DNA of 64,000 nucleotides from Desulfosediminicola flagellatus (lineage in GTDB: Bacteria; Desulfobacterota; Desulfobulbia; Desulfobulbales; Desulfocapsaceae), in NCBI RefSeq assembly GCF_005116655.2, contig NZ_CP050698.1:2820501-2884500 (forward strand), read 5' to 3'. The notes beneath the pieces were generated by a model, which saw only the letters and a program-made list of their open reading frames with translations, searched no databases and was not told the DNA's origin. This document shows, piece by piece, positions 45,819 to 57,269 of the stretch; the stretch's first letter is position 1, and every line of letters starts with the position of its first letter. A program made the position numbers and the translations under genes.

Positions 45819-46594
45819 GGATAATTACCCTGTTTTTTCTTGGCGATCACTGATATTGACACATAATCGAGCGGCACCCCCTGCCCGTCCCCGAATTTAT
45901 GGATATAATCACTTTCAAATTTTCGCAATCTTGTAGGTGTCCAGCAAAAATCACCGGCCCCGCCTACACCGGTTTTCTGAATATGTCGTAAAACTTCACG
46001 TGGATTTTTAAAATGAAGCGTATGGGGAGTGGTTTTAATGTGCTCAATAACAAAATTACGCTTTAAGATATTTGCCAGTTCAATCGCATCCAGATAAGAA
46101 AGCCCTATCCCGAGAAGTTCCCTCACCTGTTGCATGGTTCCCTTTGCAAATAGTGAAAATACCAGATACCCCCGATCATTTAAGCTTTTGTAAAATGTAT
46201 CAAAGCACCGTGGTAAATCTTCAATCCACTGAAAGGTCGACGCTGATATCACCAGATCAAGATTATCAGGGATTGCAGTTGTACTGATTTCCCCTCCAAG
46301 GCAATGCGTCTGGACAACATGAGAGCCAATTCTTTCAGCCGCAACCTCTGTACATTCTGCGACAAGATCGTTAAGCCATAACTGTTTTATCATGTTATTC
46401 CGGCATAGCATTTCTGTCATAGAGCCGGTACAACAGCCGATTTCAAGAACCCGATCGTAGTATATTTGTGGGAAGTTATCCAGAAGGCCGATGAGATTTG
46501 AACCAACATTTTTTTGCACCACCGCCCCATCATCATAGGTACCGATACTGCGTTTAAAATGGTCTGATACTTTTTGGGGATCAATGGTATTCAT
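45815..46594 (-). CDS. bioC: Malonyl-ACP O-methyltransferase BioC
   Basis: The 259-residue SAM-dependent methyltransferase caps malonyl-ACP so that it can be elongated to pimeloyl-ACP methyl ester. The BioC N-terminus reads VSDHFKRSIGTYDDGAVVQK, motif I VLEIGCCTGSMTEML is near residue 46, and DLVISASTFQWIEDLP is near 112. It sits between bioG and bioD on the minus strand, 25 bases after bioG. Confidence 0.9.
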   Translation of the reverse strand: MNTIDPQKVSDHFKRSIGTYDDGAVVQKNVGSNLIGLLDNFPQIYYDRVLEIGCCTGSMTEMLCRNNMIKQLWLNDLVAECTEVAAERIGSHVVQTHCLGGEISTTAIPDNLDLVISASTFQWIEDLPRCFDTFYKSLNDRGYLVFSLFAKGTMQQVRELLGIGLSYLDAIELANILKRNFVIEHIKTTPHTLHFKNPREVLRHIQKTGVGGAGDFCWTPTRLRKFESDYIHKFGDGQGVPLDYVSISVIAKKKQGNYP

Positions 46595-46619
46595 ATTTCT
46601 CTATATTGCAGGCAGTAAA

Positions 46620-47300
46620 CTATCTGGAATGTGAGTTGAGTTCGCTCAGCATATCATCCCAACTCTTCCATGTATAAAACAGGAAATGACTTCCCTTCAT
46701 CATTGCAACATTGCTACTGCCCCAATACTCGACCTGATTAGCTGTGGGAACGATTCGATCTTTGTCGGCAATCACAATTTCAGTATAGATACTCTCGCGT
46801 TGATCGATACAATCAGCATGATTAAGGTAATACCCGAGTTCATCCTGCTGTTCTTTTAGTGCTCTGCCAGGTTGACAATCAAGAAATATTGAACTCACGC
46901 TTTTACTACCACATGCCCGACGGTAAAATTTTTCACGGGACAGTTCAGACCATGCTTCCATCGTCCCTGTAAATAGATCACGCGGGATACCGTAACGACT
47001 GTCTACCGGACATAGCGTCCCGTTTATAGCTATCTTTCGTGAAAAAATAGTCGGATCAGCACAGAATAGACGTTGTCCAGCCCACACCCCCATCGACCAG
47101 GAAAGTAATATCCTCTCAGAATAATTGTCCAGAAAATCCCAGTTATGATCTTCGACTAGAATATTGGCGAAATCATATAGATTCAAAACGTCATAATCAG
47201 AAGACTCTATTGCCCGAAAGGGAGCAGAGTCCATTCCCCAGCCATTGCAGAATATGAGTATCTTCTTCCGTTGCTTATTATGCAGCCATTCAAGGTTCAT
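46620..47300 (-). CDS. bioG: Pimeloyl-ACP methyl ester esterase, BioG type (DUF452)
   Basis: The 226-residue alpha/beta hydrolase has the BioG signatures FCNGWGMD near residue 16 and the nucleophile-elbow LLSWSMGVW near 72. A DRIVP segment near 180 (acidic triad member) and GSHFLFY near 203 (catalytic His) complete the triad. It hydrolyses the methyl ester made by BioC-primed fatty-acid synthesis, ending chain extension. ATG 47300, 10 bases after the bioF stop, fits the operon better than the upstream Met that overlaps bioF. BioG replaces BioH here. Confidence 0.88.
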   Translation of the reverse strand: MNLEWLHNKQRKKILIFCNGWGMDSAPFRAIESSDYDVLNLYDFANILVEDHNWDFLDNYSERILLSWSMGVWAGQRLFCADPTIFSRKIAINGTLCPVDSRYGIPRDLFTGTMEAWSELSREKFYRRACGSKSVSSIFLDCQPGRALKEQQDELGYYLNHADCIDQRESIYTEIVIADKDRIVPTANQVEYWGSSNVAMMKGSHFLFYTWKSWDDMLSELNSHSR

Positions 47301-47310
47301 GCGTGCATTC

Positions 47311-48492
47311 TCATTTCGAACAGCTATCAAGACATGCTGCAATATCTTTGGCTACATTTTCAAGGTCGATCCACTGCATATCCGCTGTTAGAGAAAGCCT
47401 GAAGCGCGCAGTACCTTCAGGAACAGTAGGAGGCCTTACAGGGAAAACCAGATAACCTCGCTCCTGCATACACTGTGCAGCCTTTACAGCCACACCATTA
47501 TCACCAATTAAGACCGGTACAATGTTCGTGGTACCATCAGTTTGCAAGCCATGATCGATCAAATTCTGCCGAAGATTTTGATGAAGATTTTGCAAATGAT
47601 TTCGCTCAGAACCCATTTTTTGAATCAATTTAAAAACAAAAAGATTCCAGCTAATAACTACCGGTGGAAGAGCCGTGGTAAAAATAAGGGAACGACTATG
47701 ATTGATCAGATAATTACGAATTTCATCAGTGCAGAGTACAAAACTTCCTACAGAAGCAAAGGCTTTGCCAAAGGGACCAACAAGCAAATCTATTTCACCC
47801 AGAACGCCATATTCTTCAGCTTTACCTAAACCTTTATTCCCATAGAGTCCAATAGCATGTGCCTCATCAATATATACAAGGCAATCATACTTCTCTTTTA
47901 GTCGTACTAATTCACGTAAATCTGCTACATCGCCATCCATACTGAAGACTGACTCACTGACAATCACCACTCTGGCATATTTTTCTCGGTTCTTTTCGAG
48001 TAAATTCTCAAGATGCTTGTAATCACAATGATTATATCGCTTATGGGCAGCACGGCATAACATCATTCCGTCATGGATAGATGCGTGATTGAGTTTGTCT
48101 GAAAGAATCAGATCTCCTTTACCAAAAAGAGCTGGCAGAAGACCTATATTGGCATGATAGCCAGAGTTAAAGAATAAGGCGGCAGGGTAGCCATAGGCAG
48201 AGGAGAGTGCTTCTTCCAGCTCATGGGTTGAGGTATAGTCCCCGCTTAAAAGACGTGATGAAGCTGCTCCGAGACCATATTGTTCAAGTAGATTTTCACT
48301 ATTCATACCAGCATAAAAACTGGCCTGAATTGAGCTATCACCTGCGATACCGAGATAATCGTTAGAGATCAGGTTAAGCATGGTTTGACCATGCATCTCT
48401 GCCCGGCATCCGTGACGTCCGGTAAGAGGTCGAAGTTCTCTCAGTCGTCCATCGTTTTTGAGTTTCAACAACTGATCATGATAGATCGACAT
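47311..48492 (-). CDS. bioF: 8-amino-7-oxononanoate synthase BioF
   Basis: This 393-residue PLP enzyme joins pimeloyl-ACP and alanine. Motifs: NYLGI-like SNDYLGIAGD near residue 45, GLGAASSRLLSGD near 78, DKLNHASIHDGM near 136, VYIDEAHAIGLYG near 205 and the PLP-Lys region FGKAFASVGSFV near 243. The start codon overlaps the bioA stop (TGATG). Length is canonical. Confidence 0.93.
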   Translation of the reverse strand: MSIYHDQLLKLKNDGRLRELRPLTGRHGCRAEMHGQTMLNLISNDYLGIAGDSSIQASFYAGMNSENLLEQYGLGAASSRLLSGDYTSTHELEEALSSAYGYPAALFFNSGYHANIGLLPALFGKGDLILSDKLNHASIHDGMMLCRAAHKRYNHCDYKHLENLLEKNREKYARVVIVSESVFSMDGDVADLRELVRLKEKYDCLVYIDEAHAIGLYGNKGLGKAEEYGVLGEIDLLVGPFGKAFASVGSFVLCTDEIRNYLINHSRSLIFTTALPPVVISWNLFVFKLIQKMGSERNHLQNLHQNLRQNLIDHGLQTDGTTNIVPVLIGDNGVAVKAAQCMQERGYLVFPVRPPTVPEGTARFRLSLTADMQWIDLENVAKDIAACLDSCSK

Positions 48493-49796
48493 CAGGAATT
48501 TCCTTCCAGACTTACAACCTCACAAATAGCATTTGTAAGAATCGCGAGATCCTCATTAGTCATGCAATATGGAGGCATTACATAAACAAGTTTACCAAAT
48601 GGCCGAACCCATACGCCACGCTCTACGAATTTTGCCTGAATATCAGCCATATCAACAGGAGATCTCAATTCTACTACTCCTATAGCCCCAAGCACTCTGA
48701 CATCAGCTACACCCTGCAGATAACAGCAGGGTGTAAGGCCTTTCAGCAGAGCGCCTTGAATTCTTTGAATATTGCTTTTCCAGTTAGATTCGAGCAGAAG
48801 ATTAAGTGATGCTACTGCCACACTACATGCAAGCGGGTTTCCCATAAAGGTTGGACCATGCATGAATACTCCGGGGTCAGTTCCGGATATTGTCGTCCCT
48901 ACCTTATCGGTGGCCAGTACAGCTGCTAATGTCAGATAGCCTCCGGTCATCGCCTTGCCAAGACATAAGATATCAGGGGAGATACCTGCATGATTACAGG
49001 CAAAGAGTTCTCCGCTACGCCCAAACCCTGTTGCAATTTCATCAGCTATCAACAACACATCACTTTCTGTACAAAGCTTACGGGCCATACGTAAATATTC
49101 GGGATGATAAAATCTCATCCCACCTGCCCCCTGTACGATGGGCTCAAGAATTACTGCACACAACTCGTGCTTGTATTCCTTAATTAGACACCTGAAAGAT
49201 TCTATATCATCTGGATTCCAGCTGTCTCCGAATCTGCACTCTGGTCTGTCCGCAAAATAATATTCAGGCAGCACCCCTTTATAAATCTGATGCATACCGC
49301 TAACAGGATCGCACACAGACATGGCATGAAAAGTATCACCATGATAGCCGGATCTAATCGTTAGAAACCTGTTCTTTCCTTTAAAGCCACGCGCAAACTG
49401 ATACTGCATAGCCATCTTCATTGCAACTTCAACAGCCACCGAACCGGAGTCACAAAGAAAAACTTTATCGAGCCCTTCAGGGGAGTGATCAACAAGTAGT
49501 TTTGAAAGTTCTACCGCAGGTTTGTGCGTCAATCCCCCAAACATTACATGAGAGAGTTTAGCAGCCTGTTTTTGGAGTGCTGATGTGAGTACAGGATTAT
49601 TATATCCATGAATAACCGACCACCATGATGCCATACCGTCGATCAGCTCTCTGCCATCAGTAAGACGAATTCTAACTCCTTCAGCAGATTCAACAGCATA
49701 CACTGGAAGCGGTTCGGTAATCGAAGTGTATGGATGCCACAAATGATTACGGTCGTAGTCCAGTAACTCTTTTGTAGTAACCTGTGACTTTTCCAA
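48492..49796 (-). CDS. bioA: Adenosylmethionine-8-amino-7-oxononanoate aminotransferase BioA
   Basis: This class III aminotransferase of about 434 residues converts KAPA to DAPA, usually with SAM as donor. Motifs: [10 protein letters not shown] near the start, [21 protein letters not shown] near 50, [12 protein letters not shown] near 148, the PLP Asp region [13 protein letters not shown] near 248 and PLP Lys in [10 protein letters not shown] near 275. The likely start is TTG 49796, one base after the bioB stop with GGGAG upstream; the frame is also open to ATG 49853 within bioB. Start choice is uncertain. Confidence 0.9.
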   Translation of the reverse strand: MEKSQVTTKELLDYDRNHLWHPYTSITEPLPVYAVESAEGVRIRLTDGRELIDGMASWWSVIHGYNNPVLTSALQKQAAKLSHVMFGGLTHKPAVELSKLLVDHSPEGLDKVFLCDSGSVAVEVAMKMAMQYQFARGFKGKNRFLTIRSGYHGDTFHAMSVCDPVSGMHQIYKGVLPEYYFADRPECRFGDSWNPDDIESFRCLIKEYKHELCAVILEPIVQGAGGMRFYHPEYLRMARKLCTESDVLLIADEIATGFGRSGELFACNHAGISPDILCLGKAMTGGYLTLAAVLATDKVGTTISGTDPGVFMHGPTFMGNPLACSVAVASLNLLLESNWKSNIQRIQGALLKGLTPCCYLQGVADVRVLGAIGVVELRSPVDMADIQAKFVERGVWVRPFGKLVYVMPPYCMTNEDLAILTNAICEVVSLEGNS

Positions 49797-49797
49797 C

Positions 49798-50772
49798 TTA
49801 ATCTCTCCCAAGGGAGTCTTCAACGTTAAAACCAAGCTTTTTAAACATCTCAATATCCTGCTTGAGATTGTTACCGGCTGTTGTCAGGTAATTACCAACT
49901 ATTGCTCCGTTGGCGCCTGATTTGAAACATTGCGCCTGCTCAGTACCCATCATTCCACGCCCTCCTGCCAGCCTGATAACTGCATGTGGATTGATAAACC
50001 TGAATATCGCAACACAGGTTAATACTTCAGAAATGCTAATCGGTTGTATATCTGCAAATGGAGTATTGGGGATGGGAGTAAGTACATTCAGCGGAATTGA
50101 CCGAATGCCGAGATCACATAGCTCAAACGCCAGTTCTATTCGCTGTTCAAGAGTTTCACCCATACCGATAATTCCGCCTGAGCAGACATCAAGACCAGCT
50201 TCTCTTGCCAACTTGATAGATTCAACCTTTTCTTCCCAGGTATGGGTTGTACAGACTTTAGGGAAAAAGCTTCTGCTGGCCTCAAGATTACAATGATATC
50301 TCGATACCCCAAAAGATTTGAGTTTTTCAGCCTTTTCTTTTGTCAGCAGTCCCATAGACGCACAAAACGATAAACCGGTTTTACTCGCCAGGTCTTTATA
50401 CAGCCGGCCAAAAAGATCTAGATGACTATCACTTACCGTTCTTCCGGCAGTTACCAATGAGAAGCGTTTGACCCCGTGGGCTTCATTTTCCTGCGCCATT
50501 TCAAGAGCCGTATCGGTATCGACGGTTTCATATGTCTCAATCGAGACATCGTACCAGGATGACTGAGCACAAAATTTGCAGTCTTCTGAACATTTGCCTG
50601 ATTTGGCGTTGACTATTGAGCAGAGGTCAAGATTATCGTTATGAAATTCACGCCGCAATTGATCTGCGGCGTCGAATAGTTGCTGCGGGTCTTCATGAGT
50701 AGCAAGATCGACAGCCTGCTCGAAAGAGAGCGTTCCCCCACCTCGAACACGCTGCATAAGTTCTTTCAACAT
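49798..50772 (-). CDS. bioB: Biotin synthase BioB
   Basis: The 324-residue radical SAM enzyme inserts sulfur into dethiobiotin. The [4Fe-4S]-SAM motif is [10 protein letters not shown] near residue 57. The [2Fe-2S] ligands are expected in [10 protein letters not shown], the [10 protein letters not shown] segment and the C-terminal part with [10 protein letters not shown]. Length and motifs match the family. It is the first gene of the bioB-A-F-G-C-D operon. Confidence 0.95.
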   Translation of the reverse strand: MLKELMQRVRGGGTLSFEQAVDLATHEDPQQLFDAADQLRREFHNDNLDLCSIVNAKSGKCSEDCKFCAQSSWYDVSIETYETVDTDTALEMAQENEAHGVKRFSLVTAGRTVSDSHLDLFGRLYKDLASKTGLSFCASMGLLTKEKAEKLKSFGVSRYHCNLEASRSFFPKVCTTHTWEEKVESIKLAREAGLDVCSGGIIGMGETLEQRIELAFELCDLGIRSIPLNVLTPIPNTPFADIQPISISEVLTCVAIFRFINPHAVIRLAGGRGMMGTEQAQCFKSGANGAIVGNYLTTAGNNLKQDIEMFKKLGFNVEDSLGRD

Positions 50773-50887
50773 ATCATCTTACCTGGCAATGTCCCTGCCG
50801 CCCTGCCGGGCCAACAAGAAAACAATAAATATTTCTTAATCTTCCATAAACAGTAATACAGCAGCGACATACAGCAACATTGAAAAA

Positions 50888-51829
50888 TTACTTCAGTTTT
50901 TCAATGCATGCAGCCAAGGTATCAGGAGTATCACATTGCAGGGCAGTTAAGGTTACACCTTTAGGTTTGATCTTCTTCATCATGCCCTTCAGGACAGTCT
51001 TCGGACCAACCTCAATAAATGTATCCACACCATCTTCAATCATTGCGGTAATAATCTCACACCACCTGACGCGGGATGCAATCTGCCTCCCCATCATTTC
51101 CTTAATCTCAGCAGGATCGGTCGAAACTTCAGAGGTTACGTTAAAAATCACAGGTGTTTTTGGTGAGTTGAACTCAACGCCTTTCATAAACTCACTAAAA
51201 TCAGGAACAGCCTTGGCTACAAGCGGGCTATGATTTGCAACACTCACGTTGAGCGGAATAACTTTTGCACCAGCTTCTTCCATTGCAGGAGTAATATCAT
51301 CAAGACCTTTCATATTTCCTGAAATAACAACCTGCTGTGGCGTGTTATGATTTGCTGCAGTTACGATACCGTCTCCCGTATAATCAGCAAGAATCTTTTC
51401 GACCTCGTCTATTTCAACACCAAGAATGGCACGCATGCCACCTGGATTTGCGATTCCTTCCCGCTCCATCAGAGCACCGCGTTTAGCAACGAGACGAAGT
51501 GTATCTTCAACGCTGAGTACTCCTGCAGCACACAAAGCAGAATATTCACCGAGACTGTGGCCGGCAAAATAGCTGACTTCAATGTCACCAAGTGATTTCT
51601 TTAAGCTGTTCCAGCAGATAAGATTTGTTGTGGTGATTGCAGGCTGCAGATTAGCGTTTCTGGTAAGATCTTCCATCGGGCCTTCCGCGATCAGCGATCC
51701 AAGTGGAATTTCACATACCTTCTCAGCTAGCTCGAGGATTTCTGCATTTTCTTTATCTGCAGCTATGAGTTCAGTTCCCATTCCAATATATTGTGATCCC
51801 TGGCCAGGAAACAAAATAGCGAGTTTCAT
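50888..51829 (-). CDS. fabD: Malonyl-CoA-ACP transacylase FabD
   Basis: The 313-residue enzyme loads malonate onto ACP for fatty-acid (and here biotin precursor) synthesis. Motifs: FPGQGSQYIGMG at residues 6-17, nucleophile Ser in GHSLGEYSAL near 91, Arg in LVAKRGALMERE near 116 and His in VANHSPLV near 198. AAGGG precedes ATG 51829; the frame is open further upstream. It follows lspA by 11 bases. Confidence 0.95.
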   Translation of the reverse strand: MKLAILFPGQGSQYIGMGTELIAADKENAEILELAEKVCEIPLGSLIAEGPMEDLTRNANLQPAITTTNLICWNSLKKSLGDIEVSYFAGHSLGEYSALCAAGVLSVEDTLRLVAKRGALMEREGIANPGGMRAILGVEIDEVEKILADYTGDGIVTAANHNTPQQVVISGNMKGLDDITPAMEEAGAKVIPLNVSVANHSPLVAKAVPDFSEFMKGVEFNSPKTPVIFNVTSEVSTDPAEIKEMMGRQIASRVRWCEIITAMIEDGVDTFIEVGPKTVLKGMMKKIKPKGVTLTALQCDTPDTLAACIEKLK

Positions 51830-51840
51830 CAATTTTCCCT

Positions 51841-52308
51841 TTAGTTCTTTTTTGACTGTAACAATGAGATGGTAATAAAAATTGCGGCGCCGATGCAAAT
51901 GGCTGAATCAGCTATATTGAAGGCAGGCCAATGATACTTCCCTACGTATACATCAAGAAAATCGACAACAGAACCAAACCTCACCCTGTCAATCAGATTA
52001 CCTGCAGCTCCGCCGGCAATGCATGCGAACGCAGGCATATACCATTTGTGTTCTTTCCTGATAGCAAAATAGCCTATAGTCAAACCGACTACTGCCACCA
52101 GTCCGATACCAAGAAAGAAATAATGACGCCATGGGGAGTCAATATCAGCAAACAGACTGAATGCTGCACCTGGATTTGTCACATACACCAGATTAAAGAA
52201 TCCAGGGATAACCTCCCTGGATTCATATAGGTGAAATGAATTCAATATCATCAGCTTGGTAAGCTGATCAGCAACGATTACAAGCGCTGCCAGAACGAAA
52301 TATGGCAC
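51841..52308 (-). CDS. lspA: Lipoprotein signal peptidase LspA
   Basis: This aspartyl protease of about 155 residues has four transmembrane helices and removes lipoprotein signal peptides. The family motifs [26 protein letters not shown] (first catalytic Asp) and [14 protein letters not shown] (second catalytic Asp) are all present. The GTG at 52308, three bases after the ileS stop, gives a family-like short N-terminus; an ATG at 52356 inside ileS is the alternative. Cotranscription with ileS is a common arrangement. Confidence 0.9.
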   Translation of the reverse strand: MPYFVLAALVIVADQLTKLMILNSFHLYESREVIPGFFNLVYVTNPGAAFSLFADIDSPWRHYFFLGIGLVAVVGLTIGYFAIRKEHKWYMPAFACIAGGAAGNLIDRVRFGSVVDFLDVYVGKYHWPAFNIADSAICIGAAIFITISLLQSKKN

Positions 52309-52310
52309 AA

Positions 52311-55130
52311 TTATTCTTCGGTAGAAAGGTCCATGCCAGCGACAACACTTGAACATCGCTCACAAATGAGAGGATGATTACTGTCCTCGCCTACGCTGGT
52401 GGAACGAATCCAGCAACGTTCGCATTTTTCGCCCTTAGCGGCTTTAACCGCAACCCTCAATCCTGGAATTTCTTCGCTCACAACAATAGTTGCAGGATCG
52501 ATATCAGCAGGCAATTCTGAAAGTTCAGAAATAATACAGGCCTCTTTAATAGACTGCCACTCACTCTTTGCAAACTCGGCAAGATCACCTTCAACAGACA
52601 ACAAGACCTCTGCTTCCAGCGGGTGGCCGATTACCTTTTCTCTTCTGGCAATTTCAAGTGCTTTTGTGATTTCTGAACGTATCTTTAACAGGTTGCTCCA
52701 GCGCAGATCAAGATTCTCGTCAAACCCTGTCTCTCGTTTTTCAGGAAACTCTGCAAACAATATGCTTTCTGAAAGAGGAGTCTTCTCGTTGTGATTGTGG
52801 AGTGACTCCCAGGCTTCCTGTGCCGTAAAGCTCAACACCGGGCTCATCAACCTGAGCGTTCCATCAAGGATATCATACAGCGCTGTCTGTGCAGATCTTC
52901 TGGAATGAGAATCAGTTCCAGAGGTGTACAACCTGTCTTTTAAGATATCGAGATAAAATGCACTCATTGTCGTACCACAGAAATAGTTGAGTCCGTGATA
53001 GATTGAATGAAACTCATACTTCTCATATGAGGAGGTGATCTTCTCGCGTAACTCTTCAAACCGTGTAAGGGCCCAACGATCAAGCTCAGAGAGCTTTTCG
53101 GTTGGCACCCTGTTGGTATCAGGATTGAAATCACTGAGATTACCAAGCATATACCTGATAGTATTTCGAATTTTCCTGTAGGAATCTGAAACCTGGCGAA
53201 GAATTTCGTCTGAAACCTTAACATCATCACGATAATCTTCACTGCTGACCCAGAGCCTGAGAATCTCTGCACCGTACTTTTCAATTACTTCTTGCGGCGC
53301 GACAACATTACCAACTGATTTGGACATCTTTTTACCAGCGCCATCAACAACATAGCCATGAGTTAAGACGCCAGCAAATGGTGCTGTTCCACGGGTACCT
53401 ACAGAAGTAAGCAATGAGGACTGAAACCAGCCGCGATGCTGGTCGCTTCCTTCAAGGTACAGATCAGCAGGAGCTCGTAATTCATCACGAATTTCACACA
53501 CAGCGGCGTGGCTTACGCCGGAATCAAACCATACATCAAGAATATCTTCTTCTTTGATGAAATCGGTAGATCCACAGGAACAGGCAGTTCCTTGACTGAC
53601 AAAGGTGTCAACGTCATGGCGGAACCACGCATCTGCACCTTCTTTTTTGAAAAGCTCATCGATCTTTTCAACCAGCTCTTTGCTCTTTAAGATCTCACCG
53701 CAACTGTTACAGCTCACTACGGTTATAGGCACACCCCAGGTTCGCTGACGAGAAAGACACCAATCCGGTCGGCCTTCTACCATAGAGTGAATTCGCTGCT
53801 GTCCCCAGGATGGAGTCCAGGTGACTTTGGTGATCGCCTCAAGAGCGTTTTTACGGAGATCGTTATTATCCATTGAAATGAACCACTGCGGAGTCGCACG
53901 GTACATAACCGGTTTTTTACATCTCCAGCAATGAGGATAACTATGATTAATCCCGCTATGCTTGACCAGCATTCCGGATGCTGTCATGTCTTCTATAATG
54001 CGGCTATTAACCTGAGGTACTTTTTCACCTTCATATGGCCCGGCTTCATTGGTGTAAATACCTTCGTTATTAACAGGAGAAAGAATCTCAAGCCCGTAAC
54101 GCAGACCTGTCTGGTAATCATCAGTACCGTGGCCCGGAGCTGTATGTACACAACCGGTACCGGCTTCTGTGGTTACATAGTCTGCAAGAACAATAAGTGA
54201 ATCACGGTCCATAAATGGATGGCGACAATTCTTACGTTCAAGACCCGCTGCTGAAAATGTAGAAACGATTGAATACTCTTCAATTCCTACCTCAGTCATC
54301 ACGGTCTCAACAAGCTCCTTGGCAAGCACCCACGTTTCTTCACCAACTTTAACTGCAGCATATTCAAAATCAGGATGAAGTGCGACCGCAAGGTTTGCAG
54401 GTAAAGTCCACGGAGTTGTTGTCCAGATAACGACAAAAACCTTATCTCCAGCCAGTGCCGAATCAACATCTGAGATGTCTTCTTTTACCGGGAATTTAAC
54501 ATAAATGGATGGAGAATTATGATCGTGATACTCTACTTCGGCTTCGGCTAGCGCAGTGGTACACGTAGAACACCAGTAAACCGGTTTCTTATTACGTACT
54601 ACAGATTCAGAAAGCAGAAATTTATTGAATTCACGGGCAATTGCGGCCTCATACTCATAGGTCATTGTCAGGTATGGTGCATCCCAGTCTCCCAGAACAC
54701 CTAGCCTTTTAAATTCGGCCTTCTGAGTTTTTATCCATTTTTCAGCGTATTTCCGACAGGCACCACGCTTAGCGAGCTTAGGAATTACTTTTTTCTTATC
54801 ACCAAGCTCTTTATCGACATTGTGTTCAATCGGCAAGCCGTGACAATCCCAGCCCGGTATATACGGAGCATTAAACCCTGCCATCCGGCGTGATTTAAGA
54901 ATTATATCTTTGAGAATTTTATTGAAAGCTGTACCAAGATGAATATGTCCGTTTGCATATGGAGGGCCGTCATGAAGAACAAACAACGGCTTGTCTTTCG
55001 CGGATTCCTGCAACATCTTATAAATATCTTCTTTATCCCAACGTTTGAGATATGTAGGCTCTTTCTGGGCCAGGTTCGCCTTCATCTTGAACTTGGTCTG
55101 GGGCAGATTAAGAGTTGCCCTATAGTCCAT
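52311..55130 (-). CDS. ileS: Isoleucyl-tRNA synthetase
   Basis: This 939-residue class Ia synthetase has HIGH in [11 protein letters not shown] near residue 60 and KMSKS in KKMSKSVG near 605. The large CP1 editing domain ([15 protein letters not shown], the [11 protein letters not shown] region) is present. A C-terminal zinc ribbon has CERCW and CERC near 900-925, typical of the bacterial type 1 enzyme. It heads the unit ileS-lspA-fabD on the minus strand. Confidence 0.97.
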   Translation of the reverse strand: MDYRATLNLPQTKFKMKANLAQKEPTYLKRWDKEDIYKMLQESAKDKPLFVLHDGPPYANGHIHLGTAFNKILKDIILKSRRMAGFNAPYIPGWDCHGLPIEHNVDKELGDKKKVIPKLAKRGACRKYAEKWIKTQKAEFKRLGVLGDWDAPYLTMTYEYEAAIAREFNKFLLSESVVRNKKPVYWCSTCTTALAEAEVEYHDHNSPSIYVKFPVKEDISDVDSALAGDKVFVVIWTTTPWTLPANLAVALHPDFEYAAVKVGEETWVLAKELVETVMTEVGIEEYSIVSTFSAAGLERKNCRHPFMDRDSLIVLADYVTTEAGTGCVHTAPGHGTDDYQTGLRYGLEILSPVNNEGIYTNEAGPYEGEKVPQVNSRIIEDMTASGMLVKHSGINHSYPHCWRCKKPVMYRATPQWFISMDNNDLRKNALEAITKVTWTPSWGQQRIHSMVEGRPDWCLSRQRTWGVPITVVSCNSCGEILKSKELVEKIDELFKKEGADAWFRHDVDTFVSQGTACSCGSTDFIKEEDILDVWFDSGVSHAAVCEIRDELRAPADLYLEGSDQHRGWFQSSLLTSVGTRGTAPFAGVLTHGYVVDGAGKKMSKSVGNVVAPQEVIEKYGAEILRLWVSSEDYRDDVKVSDEILRQVSDSYRKIRNTIRYMLGNLSDFNPDTNRVPTEKLSELDRWALTRFEELREKITSSYEKYEFHSIYHGLNYFCGTTMSAFYLDILKDRLYTSGTDSHSRRSAQTALYDILDGTLRLMSPVLSFTAQEAWESLHNHNEKTPLSESILFAEFPEKRETGFDENLDLRWSNLLKIRSEITKALEIARREKVIGHPLEAEVLLSVEGDLAEFAKSEWQSIKEACIISELSELPADIDPATIVVSEEIPGLRVAVKAAKGEKCERCWIRSTSVGEDSNHPLICERCSSVVAGMDLSTEE

Positions 55131-55643
55131 GGTATTCTCCTTTAATGGTAACTCACTTCAACCAATATGAATATTCGGGATCGAAGTAGATTATTTCAAA
55201 TTGGCTGAAAGCCATTGATCGAATTCACGTAAAACAGATAAAAATAACAATTGCGCTTTAAGTTGCAAGGTTAAAAATCAGGCACTTCTGAACCAGCACT
55301 GAATCAGACTGGTTTTGACATAGAACTCTGGCCTATTACACCCCGGATAATCTCCAATTAAAATTGACATAATGCTTTGAATTATCTAAAATAGTTAACA
55401 AATTCTTATCATTTTTTATAGTGAATGAATACTGATGTTTTTCTAGACAAATTAGTCACAATATTAAAAAATATAATATGTTGAACGCAAACTGACGCTT
55501 TCACCTGTGACGTTATGAATTGCATATGGTATAGATGCAGACTCTTAGAATGTAGCGTTCTCACATGGCTTTATTGTATTTATTAATGCAAACTGCCTGT
55601 ATGACATACATCTGCATTGCTATCTCAGAAAAATTTTACACCA
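55131..55643. other. Divergent intergenic region ileS / ftsE
   Basis: About 500 AT-rich bases between divergent operons. I see no gene, tRNA, T-box or obvious riboswitch. It must hold promoters for both operons, but none is clear enough to place. Confidence 0.5.
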
Positions 55644-56366
55644 ATGACGTTTAAATCTATGAAAGACCACAAAGCCTCTGCTGAATCACCAATGGTCGAA
55701 ATGATCAAAGTATCAAAACGATACCCGCCAGATATCAATGCATTATCTAACATTTCGCTATCAATAGGCCGAGGTGAGATGTTTTTCATAATCGGGAGAA
55801 GTGGAGCTGGAAAGACAACATTACTTAAACTGATTTCCAGTATGGAGCCTCCCACAAACGGCCTCATTGAAGTCTCCGGTCACCAGATACATAAAATCAA
55901 AGGCGGAAAGCTTGCACGACTCCGCCAGAAAATCGGTGTTGCCTATCAGGATTTCAAACTGCTTACAGATCGAACAGCAGCTGAAAACATTGCAATATCA
56001 ATGGAAGTTTCGTACAAAAAACCTCAAATAATTCAGAACAGAGTACGCTCCCTGCTTGATCAACTCGACCTTTCAGATAAGCATGATAGCATCACCGGAG
56101 AGCTATCTCGTGGAGAGCAACAGCGCATAACACTTGCCAGAGCTGTGGCCAACTCTCCCACGATGGTTTTAGTTGATGAGCCAACCGGTAACCTCGACGC
56201 CGACACCACTGATCGCGTTGTAAAATTGCTCAACAACAGTCACAAAGCAGGTGCAACTGTAGTCATAGCAACCCACGACCTTACAATTTATCGTAATAAT
56301 TCATACCGAATCATGGAATTAAAAGGAGGGGCCATCCACTCATTATCTGGAGGGCCGCGCGTATGA
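55644..56366 (+). CDS. ftsE: Cell-division ABC ATPase FtsE
   Basis: The ATPase of about 240 residues pairs with FtsX to control septal peptidoglycan hydrolases. Walker A IGRSGAGKTT is near residue 49, Q-loop AYQDFKLL near 98 and Walker B MVLVDEPTGNLD near 173. The signature reads LSRGEQQR rather than LSGGEQQR (codon CGT at about 56111), a mild oddity. The start is uncertain: Met codons at 55644, 55659 and 55692 are possible and the N-terminus is longer than in E. coli FtsE. The stop overlaps the ftsX start by 4 bases. Confidence 0.88.
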   Translation: MTFKSMKDHKASAESPMVEMIKVSKRYPPDINALSNISLSIGRGEMFFIIGRSGAGKTTLLKLISSMEPPTNGLIEVSGHQIHKIKGGKLARLRQKIGVAYQDFKLLTDRTAAENIAISMEVSYKKPQIIQNRVRSLLDQLDLSDKHDSITGELSRGEQQRITLARAVANSPTMVLVDEPTGNLDADTTDRVVKLLNNSHKAGATVVIATHDLTIYRNNSYRIMELKGGAIHSLSGGPRV

Positions 56367-57250
56367 GTTTCTGGTTAACAGTTTTACGCCAGGTTGGCCG
56401 AAATCTCCGACAAACATGGATGTCACAGTTAATGACACTACTCACAGTCAGCCTGTCAGTATTGATGTTCACCCTGTTTTATCTCATATATGCAAATATG
56501 CTTAATGTCGGGGACCAGCTGGGTGACGACCTTCGCCTCATAGTCTACCTCGAAGAGGAACCCGGTCCGGAGATGCAGGAGCAACTTAAGAAAAAAATCC
56601 TTTCCTTTGATGAAGTAGAAAATATACGTTTTATATCTCGTGAAGAGGCTTTTGACAGCTTCGCATCTCAATTGGGAAATGACAGAGATGTTCTCGAAGA
56701 TATGCCTAATGACTTTCTTCCTCCATCAATTGAAGTTACACCACTACGCACCCTCAGAAGCCTGACCCAGATGAAACTCTTTTCAGGCTACCTTTCGCGG
56801 CTTCCCGGTACACTCAAGGTTCAGTATGGTCAGGACTGGATGGAACGTTTTTACAGTTTCACACGGCTTCTTTCTATTGTAGTTCTTTTGAGTGGCAGTC
56901 TGCTCATCTTAACAACCATCTTTATGGTGGCATACACTATCAGACTAACGATTCTCGGCCGTCAGGACGAACTTGAGTTATTAAAACTCGTTGGGGCCAC
57001 AAACAATTACATCCGCACACCGTTTCTTCTTGAAGGATTCTTACAGGGTTTTCTCGGCTCAACCCTTGGTCTTGCGTCACTTTACCTACTTTTCCACTGG
57101 ATCACCGAACGATTCTCAGGTCCTGGTTTTTTAAACCTTATTGAATTTACATTTTTTCCGCCGCTTACAGTCCTGACTATCATCGGTGTTTCGATACTGC
57201 TGTGTACTGTTGGCAGCCACAGTTCGATGCGTAAATATCTCCGCATATGA
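56363..57250 (+). CDS. ftsX: Cell-division protein FtsX
   Basis: The 295-residue inner-membrane protein has four transmembrane helices (about 20-45, 170-197, 222-244, 262-285) and a periplasmic loop of about 120 residues after TM1. The loop starts LRLIVYLEEEPGPEM and includes FISREEAFDSF and LPPSIEV, typical of FtsX. It transmits the FtsE ATPase cycle to a periplasmic hydrolase activator, here probably the EnvC-like protein encoded next. Confidence 0.92.
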   Translation: MSFWLTVLRQVGRNLRQTWMSQLMTLLTVSLSVLMFTLFYLIYANMLNVGDQLGDDLRLIVYLEEEPGPEMQEQLKKKILSFDEVENIRFISREEAFDSFASQLGNDRDVLEDMPNDFLPPSIEVTPLRTLRSLTQMKLFSGYLSRLPGTLKVQYGQDWMERFYSFTRLLSIVVLLSGSLLILTTIFMVAYTIRLTILGRQDELELLKLVGATNNYIRTPFLLEGFLQGFLGSTLGLASLYLLFHWITERFSGPGFLNLIEFTFFPPLTVLTIIGVSILLCTVGSHSSMRKYLRI

Positions 57251-57269
57251 ATATCCATCACAGAACCCT

